Of a DNA stretch of 64,000 nt, positions 59,107 through 64,000 are shown one piece after another. Positions within the stretch are counted from its first letter, which is position 1, and every line of letters begins with the position of its first letter. Position numbers and translations under genes: made by a program. The notes below the pieces were generated by a model. The model worked only from the letters and a program-made list of their open reading frames with translations. It was not told the origin of the DNA and ran no database searches. Origin of the DNA: Nitrosopumilaceae archaeon (GTDB lineage: Archaea; Thermoproteota; Nitrososphaeria; Nitrososphaerales; Nitrosopumilaceae); NCBI GenBank assembly GCA_022823825.1, contig JAJEHG010000065.1, positions 16,087-80,086 on the forward strand, given 5' to 3'.

Positions 59107-60270
59107 ATGCCAGAAGACGAGTTTGTCGTGACGCCTTGGAGAACTGAGGGCCAGATAGACTATGATAGACTCATCGAAAGGTTCGGGACGGAGCGCATCA
59201 CCGACGAGTTGAAGTCGAGACTCTTTAGGCTTGCGGGGGAGGATCACTACATGGTTCGCAGGAGCATATTCTTCTCCCACAGGGACCTCGGCAGCATACT
59301 TGACCGGTACGAGAGCGGCCAGAAATTCTTTCTATACACCGGAAGGGGGCCGTCCGGGCACACCCACATAGGGCACCTGCTCCCGTGGGTCTTTGCAAAG
59401 TGGCTGCAGGACAAGTTCGACGTCAAGATGTACTTTCAGCTTACGGACGACGAAAAGTTCTTCTCAAAAGGCGCGCTCGAGATGGGCGACGCCACGCAGT
59501 ACGCGCTCGAAAACGCGCTCGACTTTGTGGCGCTCGGGTTCAAGCCACGCAACACCAGAATCATAATAGACACGAGGAACATCAGGACGCTGTATCCTAT
59601 CGCGGCCCAGGTCGCAAAGAGACTGAACTTTTCAAACACAAAGGCGGTGTTCGGGTTTACAAACGAGACCAACCTGGGCATGATATTCTACACGTCGCTC
59701 CAGTCGGCCCCCTGCTTTTTGGAGGACGATCCCGTGCTGATCCCGCTGGGGGTGGACCAGGACCCGCACTTTAGGCTGACGCGCGACGTGGCGCCCAAGA
59801 TTGGCAGGCACAAGCCGGCCCTGATGCACAACGTGATGATGCCCGCGCTGGAGGGGCCCGGCGGCAAGATGTCGGCGTCGTCTGAGACTGGCACCATATA
59901 CACCATCGACACGCCCGCGCAGGTCAGAAAAAAAATAGGCAATGCCTTTTCAGGAGGGCAGCCGGACAAAGAGCAGCACCGCAGACTGGGAGGAGACCCG
60001 GACGTGGACGTGTCATACCAGTATCTAAGGATGTTCTTTGAGCCCGACGATGCAAAGCTAAGAAAGATCCACGACGACTACAGGTCGGGAAAGATGTTGA
60101 CCGGCGAGCTAAAGTCCATACTGATCGAGAAGATCAACGCGTTCTTGGAGGTACACCAGGCGCGACGGGAGGAGGCAAGGGATGCGCTCGGGGAATTCCT
60201 GCTGGAGGATGACGGTAACGACAGATTGGGTAACGGCGGCACAGACAGCAGTAGCGACGGCAACAGGTGA
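59107..60270 (+). CDS. trpS: Tryptophanyl-tRNA synthetase (archaeal/eukaryotic type)
   Basis: 387 residues. Class I signatures: YTGRGPSGHTHIGHLLPW (HIGH) and GGKMSASSETG (KMSAS). Other family pieces are MYFQLTDDEKFF, GVDQDPHFRLTRDVAPK and KPALMHNVMMPALEG. The Asp/Asn/Gly/Ser tail (DDGNDRLGNGGTDSSSDGN) is low-complexity. Its TGA overlaps the GTG of the next gene. Confidence 0.96.
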   Translation: MPEDEFVVTPWRTEGQIDYDRLIERFGTERITDELKSRLFRLAGEDHYMVRRSIFFSHRDLGSILDRYESGQKFFLYTGRGPSGHTHIGHLLPWVFAKWLQDKFDVKMYFQLTDDEKFFSKGALEMGDATQYALENALDFVALGFKPRNTRIIIDTRNIRTLYPIAAQVAKRLNFSNTKAVFGFTNETNLGMIFYTSLQSAPCFLEDDPVLIPLGVDQDPHFRLTRDVAPKIGRHKPALMHNVMMPALEGPGGKMSASSETGTIYTIDTPAQVRKKIGNAFSGGQPDKEQHRRLGGDPDVDVSYQYLRMFFEPDDAKLRKIHDDYRSGKMLTGELKSILIEKINAFLEVHQARREEARDALGEFLLEDDGNDRLGNGGTDSSSDGNR

Positions 60271-60695
60271 GGCGCGTGCCACGCGAGAACGACACCACAA
60301 TCGTAATACCCTGCGAGGACAGATACGAGGCGCAAAAGCTTGCAAGCCTGATACTGGTCAGGGATCCCGATACCGAAGAGGCTCAGACATTCATCAAGGC
60401 AGTCGTAAACTCCGTAGGAAACGAGGTGGTCATATCGCTTGCAGACGGCTCGTCACACAGCATACTGCTGAAGGACGAGCAGGCCGTAGAGGCGTTTGCG
60501 GACTTTGTGCAGTCGGTGGCAGAGCAGAAGCACAAGCTGGTCATGGCTCACACGTGCCGCGATCCACGCGGCGGTGACAGCGACGGTTATGACGGGGGTA
60601 GAGGCGGCGCCGAACTCGGCGACGCCGTCATGATTGCAAAACGCCTACGTGAAAAAGACGACGTAGATTCCAACGATTCCGACCATGGCAATTAG
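60267..60695 (+). CDS. Conserved-looking hypothetical protein
   Basis: 142 residues from GTG 60267 (GTGA overlap with trpS); GTG 60276 is an alternative. N-terminal ~95 residues form an alpha/beta domain (TTIVIPCEDRYEAQKLASLI, EVVISLADGSSHSILLKDEQ, AFADFVQSVAEQKHKLVMA); the C-terminal part is Gly/Asp/Arg-rich. Family not recognised. The 3' end overlaps the small membrane-protein gene on the other strand by 51 bp. Confidence 0.72.
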   Translation: MRRVPRENDTTIVIPCEDRYEAQKLASLILVRDPDTEEAQTFIKAVVNSVGNEVVISLADGSSHSILLKDEQAVEAFADFVQSVAEQKHKLVMAHTCRDPRGGDSDGYDGGRGGAELGDAVMIAKRLREKDDVDSNDSDHGN

Positions 60696-60728
60696 GGACA
60701 GTCCCAGCGCCTTTGTGTCCGAGTCCAT
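60645..60728 (-). CDS. 27-residue single-span membrane protein
   Basis: Starts at ATG 60728 with MDSDTKALGLSLIAMVGIVG and ends VVFFT. One membrane helix and almost nothing else. The longer track ORF upstream is composed of GC-rich shadow sequence. A strong TATA-like box sits 27 nt before the ATG. Overlaps the end of the converging gene. Confidence 0.58.
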   Translation of the reverse strand: MDSDTKALGLSLIAMVGIVGIYVVFFT

Positions 60729-60750
60729 GCGGTGAGTGCCCGAATCGGGA

Positions 60751-60758
60751 TAATTAAA
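60751..60758 (-). promoter_or_regulatory. TATA-like box for the 27-residue protein
   Basis: TTTAATTA on the minus strand, centred about 27 nt before ATG 60728. Confidence 0.6.
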
Positions 60759-60835
60759 CATTGAGCGCTGCCGCTTACGTCCCGCCGCCACCGCTAGGAC
60801 GGATGATGAGCCCGAGCCCGCGCCGGGCATTACAG

Positions 60836-61432
60836 CTAGCGCGGAAACCTCCGCTCCCTTGCCTTCTTGCCCGCGTGGTCGTCCCCCGGGCCCTCCTTCC
60901 TTGAGATGGGCTCCCTTATGCGGTTGCAGTTGAGGCACAACACCATCAGCTCTGATGACGCCAGCTCCGGATCCGATTCGTACCGGGACCACGACGACGA
61001 GATCGGTCCTCCCCTGCCGACTGAGTCAAACGGAGCCTCCCCGTATCGGGAGGCAATGCCCAAGGCCCTGGAGTCCCTGAACCCGCAGCCCGAGCATACC
61101 TTGCCCCCGAGCATCTCAAAGAGCTTTTCACGAACCGCATCATAGAACCTCGAGCCGTCCTGCGCGCCGGCGCCGTCGCGGGAACCGCCGTTGCGTGTGC
61201 CGTACCCGGTCCGGCGCGCCGGTTTGGCGCGGCCCTGCTGGCGCGCGCCGTTCCGGGATCCTCCGCGGTTGTAGCCGCGGTTGTAACCTCGATTGGAGCC
61301 GCCGTCGCGGGAACCGCCCCTGCCGTATCCCGAGTTGCGGTACGAGCGCGCCGGCCTCTTCTTTTCCCCAGAGTCCCGGCGCACATGTCTGCGGGGGCCT
61401 TCGGGCCTCTTTGGCGCGCAAAAGGGCAGCAT
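60836..61432 (-). CDS. RGG-rich protein with C-terminal HNH-like zinc domain
   Basis: 198 residues from ATG 61432. The first ~100 residues are Arg/Gly/Asn/Tyr-rich (SRDGGSNRGYNRGYNRGGS), an RNA-binding type tract. The C-terminal ~95 residues have paired cysteines in GKVCSGCGFRD and VLCLNCNRIREP with a helix between, the frame of an HNH/zinc-finger fold; no clear catalytic HH is visible. May act on RNA or DNA. ATG 61438 is an alternative; the TATA-like box favours 61432. Confidence 0.75.
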   Translation of the reverse strand: MLPFCAPKRPEGPRRHVRRDSGEKKRPARSYRNSGYGRGGSRDGGSNRGYNRGYNRGGSRNGARQQGRAKPARRTGYGTRNGGSRDGAGAQDGSRFYDAVREKLFEMLGGKVCSGCGFRDSRALGIASRYGEAPFDSVGRGGPISSSWSRYESDPELASSELMVLCLNCNRIREPISRKEGPGDDHAGKKARERRFPR

Positions 61433-61454
61433 CACCATACCGCCGCGCGCCGCA

Positions 61455-61463
61455 TATTTTAAG
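61455..61463 (-). promoter_or_regulatory. TATA-like box for gene 60836-61432
   Basis: CTTAAAATA on the minus strand, about 27 nt before ATG 61432. Confidence 0.6.
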
Positions 61464-61465
61464 CG

Positions 61466-61840
61466 TCACACAAGTGACTTGTCCATTTCTGATGATACCA
61501 TCTGCTGCACCTTGAGAAAGTACAGCCGGGTGGTGCGCGGCATGTCCTCCATGTTCTTCTCCACCGCGATTGCAAAGTAACGGACGGCCCGCTTTGATAT
61601 GTCCAGGTCAAACTTCATCGGAAGTATCGGATCCTGCCTCACCGCGATCTTGTCCTGGAGCCAGGGGGGAGCCATATCCACGGCGTCTGCCGTGACCTTT
61701 CCGTACCAGTACGCCAGATTCTCCGGCAGCAGGCCGTCCCGGAGGCGGCCCACGTCGTCGTCGAACTGCCGCATCATGCGGTCCATCAGGCCCATGGTGT
61801 ACGGCCTCGGCTTCGCTAGATATGGCGCGTGATCAACCAT
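61466..61840 (-). CDS. Conserved-looking hypothetical protein
   Basis: 124 residues from ATG 61840, 19 bp after the coaD-type gene. Helical and soluble (MVDHAPYLAKPRPYTMGLMD, KRAVRYFAIAVEKNMEDMP, RLYFLKVQQMVSSEMDKSLV). Family not recognised. Probably cotranscribed with the adenylyltransferase; the TTG at 61849 is an alternative start. Confidence 0.72.
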   Translation of the reverse strand: MVDHAPYLAKPRPYTMGLMDRMMRQFDDDVGRLRDGLLPENLAYWYGKVTADAVDMAPPWLQDKIAVRQDPILPMKFDLDISKRAVRYFAIAVEKNMEDMPRTTRLYFLKVQQMVSSEMDKSLV

Positions 61841-61859
61841 ATTAGACAAAAAGGCGCAG

Positions 61860-62372
61860 TCACGCGGCGTTGCCGTCCGCGTCGATCTCCCCGTTCCGTA
61901 TGCGGCTTGACGATATGCGGCCTCCGTCGTGTGCGGCCACCATCCCCACTACGACCGTCTCGACCGGCCCAAGCCCCCTTGAGAGCCTCATCCCGTTCAG
62001 CTTGTCCGCCTTGCAGGCAGTCTCCTCGCTTGCCACGAGCGCCTCCACCTCGCCGGTCAGGACGGCGGGCCCAAAGTCGTCGTCAAGCCCGCTTATCATA
62101 TAGGCCGAACCCGGATGCGACCGGCGTATGTACTCTTGGAGGCCGGCAAGCCGCTCGGCATAGCTGTGTACTGCATGCCCCTTCTTTTTGTTTGCGCCGC
62201 GGCCGACCTCCCCTTTCCCTGCAAGCATCGCGTCACTTGTCAGTCCGATTATCACCTTTTCTGACGCGTCGAACGCCGCGTCAAGCAGCGCGCGGTGCCC
62301 CCTGTGTATCGTGTCAAAGGTACCGCCGGTGGCCACCACCGCATACCTCTTCCTGCCTTTGCGCGCGGGCAT
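61860..62372 (-). CDS. coaD: Phosphopantetheine adenylyltransferase, archaeal type
   Basis: 170 residues from ATG 62372 (ATG 62381 possible). Nucleotidyltransferase motifs GGTFDTIHRGHRALL (HxGH) and GGRISSSRIRNGEI (ISSSxxR). This is the archaeal PPAT pattern; it converts 4'-phosphopantetheine to dephospho-CoA, the substrate of the kinase at 45797. A weak TATA-like TTTACC lies about 25 nt before 62372. Confidence 0.9.
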   Translation of the reverse strand: MPARKGRKRYAVVATGGTFDTIHRGHRALLDAAFDASEKVIIGLTSDAMLAGKGEVGRGANKKKGHAVHSYAERLAGLQEYIRRSHPGSAYMISGLDDDFGPAVLTGEVEALVASEETACKADKLNGMRLSRGLGPVETVVVGMVAAHDGGRISSSRIRNGEIDADGNAA

Positions 62373-62417
62373 GCCCCGCATGGCGCACCCGCGGTAAAGA
62401 AGCTTCTTGTATGCAGG

Positions 62418-63581
62418 TTATTCGACCAGTATGAGCATGTAGGGGCCGCGCTCGGCAAGCGGCACGTCGCTGCGGTCCCAGACAAACGTCTCTGCCACGT
62501 ACAGTCCCGGATTCTCCGGAATCCAGTCCACGCTCTGCACCTGGACGTTCTGGCCCACAACAAAGCGCCCGTCGGACTTTCCGATGAACTCGACTGGCGC
62601 GTCCGGCGACGCCTCCCTTACCTGGACGTAGAACGTGTACGGTATCTCGGCCCCCTGCTCGCCCTCGTGTGCGGCGGGCAGCACCGACGCGTCGGCCCTG
62701 ATGTAGACGGTCTGGCCCGCCTGCGCCGACGAGAGCACGGTGCCCACGCCGTCACGGAGCGACACGCCCGAGATGGTCACGATATTGGGGGGCAGAACCG
62801 GGTAGGGGGGCGGCAGGTCAACTGCCACATACCGTGAGCTCTGCTGCCCTGCAAGGTGGTAGATATCGGTTTCCGCATGTATAGTAATTCTTTCCGTGCC
62901 GAGCGGTACGGCAAAGTCGGCCTCAAACGGGACGGCCTCGCCGCCTCCCATCGGCCCCGTCGTAATGGTGTCGATGCCCAGCGTCCGGGGCGGATCAAAG
63001 GCGTCGTGGTATGCGATATGCACCACCGCATGCCCTGACGGCGCGGGCCCGTTGTATATGGTGCCCTTGACGGCCATACGCACGTCCTGCCCGCTTGCAT
63101 AGGGCTCAATGCTCTCCATCTCTACTGACAGAAGGGACTCCTTTGTGGGGGCAGAGTCGAAGCCCCCTATACGCGCCGATGCGTCGGTTATGCCCAGGTT
63201 AGGCTCAGATGACACAATCTCAAACGGCACCATGGAGTTCGGCGGGATCACCTCGATTGCGGGATAGCCGGCCACCACGTCGACTGGCGCGCTTGCCGCA
63301 TCGTCGTAAAAGATGGCCCATATCTGGACGTTTGAGACGTAGCTGGTCCCCCTGTTCTCGACCATTCCAGTCAGCACCGCATGCCCCTGCTCGTCCTGCA
63401 CGAGGTACCTGCTGTCCTGCACGAGCATTACCGCAAGCGCCTGCGGCGTGTCGTAATACTCCTGGGCCTGCGCCGTGCCGTCGTGCGGTACAATGGCGGC
63501 GGCGGATGCGGCAGAGAGTACAATGGCGGCGGCCAGCGCCATCATGACGCCGCATGCCTTGCGCGTCCGGTGCAATGTCAC
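62418..63581 (-). CDS. Secreted protein with tandem extracellular beta modules
   Basis: 387 residues from GTG 63581, giving an N-region TLHRTRKACG and a signal peptide ending ASAAAIVPHDGTAQAQ. The body has three or four beta-sandwich-like modules (RYLVQDEQGHAVLTGMVENRG, GQDVRMAVKGTIYNGPAPSG, VQSVDWIPENPGLYVAETFV). No C-terminal anchor. It resembles the surface protein ending at 23572, with a shared pattern D-x-R-Y-x3-D-x-x-G. Unknown function, probably cell-envelope. The track start (TTG 63617) lies in the promoter. Confidence 0.78.
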   Translation of the reverse strand: MTLHRTRKACGVMMALAAAIVLSAASAAAIVPHDGTAQAQEYYDTPQALAVMLVQDSRYLVQDEQGHAVLTGMVENRGTSYVSNVQIWAIFYDDAASAPVDVVAGYPAIEVIPPNSMVPFEIVSSEPNLGITDASARIGGFDSAPTKESLLSVEMESIEPYASGQDVRMAVKGTIYNGPAPSGHAVVHIAYHDAFDPPRTLGIDTITTGPMGGGEAVPFEADFAVPLGTERITIHAETDIYHLAGQQSSRYVAVDLPPPYPVLPPNIVTISGVSLRDGVGTVLSSAQAGQTVYIRADASVLPAAHEGEQGAEIPYTFYVQVREASPDAPVEFIGKSDGRFVVGQNVQVQSVDWIPENPGLYVAETFVWDRSDVPLAERGPYMLILVE

Positions 63582-63599
63582 ACCATAGCCCCGCAGAGG

Positions 63600-63607
63600 G
63601 ATAATAG
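63600..63607 (-). promoter_or_regulatory. TATA-like box for gene 62418-63581
   Basis: CTATTATC on the minus strand, about 23 nt before GTG 63581. A second AT-rich box (TATAATT) lies at 63617-63623. Confidence 0.5.
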
Positions 63608-63679
63608 CCTTGGGCAATTATAGTCGACTAGAAGGTCAAAGGTTTTAGGCAAACGCGCACCATTTAGTGGGAGCGATCG

Positions 63680-63706
63680 AAAAAGGGTCAGAGGGGCTTT
63701 TGCCCT
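63680..63706 (-). terminator. Hairpin plus T-run after the 33-residue protein
   Basis: On the minus strand AGGGC-AAAA-GCCCCT is followed by CTGACCC and TTTTT, directly after the stop at 63708. Confidence 0.55.
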
Positions 63707-63707
63707 G

Positions 63708-63809
63708 TTACTTTCTCTTTGCAGTAATTGCAAGCCAGTATACGAGCCCAGGCGCCAAACCTACGATCAGGGGAATCCACACAGGCCATCCATCTGCTAC
63801 ACTTGCCAT
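63708..63809 (-). CDS. 33-residue single-span membrane protein
   Basis: Too short for the track. Starts MASVADGWPVWIPLIVGLAP and ends with the basic AKRK after one membrane helix. It has a textbook TATA-like box about 27 nt upstream and a hairpin/T-run terminator, so it reads as an independent transcription unit. Family not recognised; might be a small subunit of a respiratory or transport complex. Confidence 0.68.
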   Translation of the reverse strand: MASVADGWPVWIPLIVGLAPGLVYWLAITAKRK

Positions 63810-63832
63810 GGTACGACTCACAACTACATGCT

Positions 63833-63840
63833 ATTTAAAT
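63833..63840. promoter_or_regulatory. Palindromic TATA-like box between the 33-residue gene and the last partial gene
   Basis: ATTTAAAT reads the same on both strands; about 27 nt before ATG 63809 on minus, and could also serve the plus-strand frame running off the window. Confidence 0.55.
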
Positions 63841-63853
63841 CCACCCGTGGGTT

Positions 63854-64000
63854 TTGTGCCTGTCTATTGTAGGGAAATTAGTTCGCCCTAACTTTAGGCG
63901 ATCAGTCAAAGACTATTTTGCACTACACCGATCACGTAAACCCGTGAGAAAACGCCTGGATCAGAAGCAGATTGACTATGTAATCCAGCAGTTCAAAAAG
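63854..64000 (+). CDS. Partial DNA-binding/transposase-like protein at window edge
   Basis: A frame open to the window end reads GKLVRPNFRRSVKDYFALHR, then KPVRKRLDQKQIDYVIQQFK. The second part resembles the N-terminal helix of the HTH in archaeal integrase-type transposases (RKRLDxKQIDYVIxxxxKG). Start is uncertain: TTG 63854 or GTG 63944. Only 19 to 49 residues are visible, so the assignment is tentative. Confidence 0.4.
   Translation, partial: MCLSIVGKLVRPNFRRSVKDYFALHRSRKPVRKRLDQKQIDYVIQQFKK

Noticed and set aside
63667-63891. 74-aa plus-strand ORF near the window end
   Set aside because: It runs through the terminator and antisense to the 33-residue membrane protein, which has better signals.

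Overview
The window reads as a GC-rich archaeal chromosome segment from the Nitrososphaerota (Thaumarchaeota). It is most like the sponge symbiont Cenarchaeum symbiosum; that name is inferred from gene content and high GC, not from a database search. Archaeal or eukaryote-type information genes (Rpo7, Spt4, aEF1-beta, Cdc48, archaeal TrpRS and PheST, Pth2, TruD), a geranylgeranyl reductase, blue-copper proteins and many small thaumarchaeal-style orphan proteins all point this way. About 40 genes have an AT-rich TATA-like box centred roughly 25-30 nt before a start codon, the geometry of leaderless archaeal transcripts. I used that spacing to choose many starts, several of them GTG or TTG.

Layout. 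1-4337: 3' part of glmS (+), then a minus-strand operon nnrE > metallo-beta-lactamase > CobT-like. 4468-5688: pgk. 6043-11714: minus-strand Fe-S assembly operon sufB > sufD > Rieske > sufS > sufU > zinc-ribbon gene, with no sufC. 11799-18277: uppP and a minus-strand run sixA > ppx > tmk > tmk-like > CHAD, which I read as a polyphosphate/phosphohistidine module. 18430-31476: DsbA-like protein, DEAD-box helicase, Lrp-type RAM protein, many short conserved-looking orphans, a YyaL-type protein and a zinc alcohol dehydrogenase. 31540-35219: secreted propeller lyase-like gene overlapping truD, and pth2. 35299-39854: geranylgeranyl reductase, then zinc ribbon > aEF1-beta > Cdc48 > winged-helix-like gene. 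39920-41785: cyoE divergent from a membrane cupredoxin. 41900-48716: JAMM protease, DUF2024, H+-pyrophosphatase, SprT-like protease, GTP-dependent dephospho-CoA kinase with Mrp/NBP35, and rpo7-spt4. 48913-52178: NAD synthesis (nadC, TPR, nadA, nadX). 52288-54723: surface protein, cupredoxin, HEAT-repeat protein. 55046-55166: tRNA-Leu(UAA) with two introns. 55301-60728: pheST, trpS and small genes. 60836-64000: RGG/zinc protein, phosphopantetheine adenylyltransferase, secreted protein, a 33-residue membrane protein and the start of a possible transposase.

How the genes fit together: CoA synthesis appears twice (dephospho-CoA kinase and PPAT). Fe-S assembly is represented by suf and Mrp, and NAD by de novo synthesis from aspartate. 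Energy metabolism shows as heme O synthesis, blue copper proteins and a proton-pumping pyrophosphatase. A striking trait is the in-frame insertion of Gly/Ser/Asp/Asn-rich low-complexity tracts into otherwise conserved enzymes. Two short genes appear to lack an in-frame start codon and may be frameshifted.
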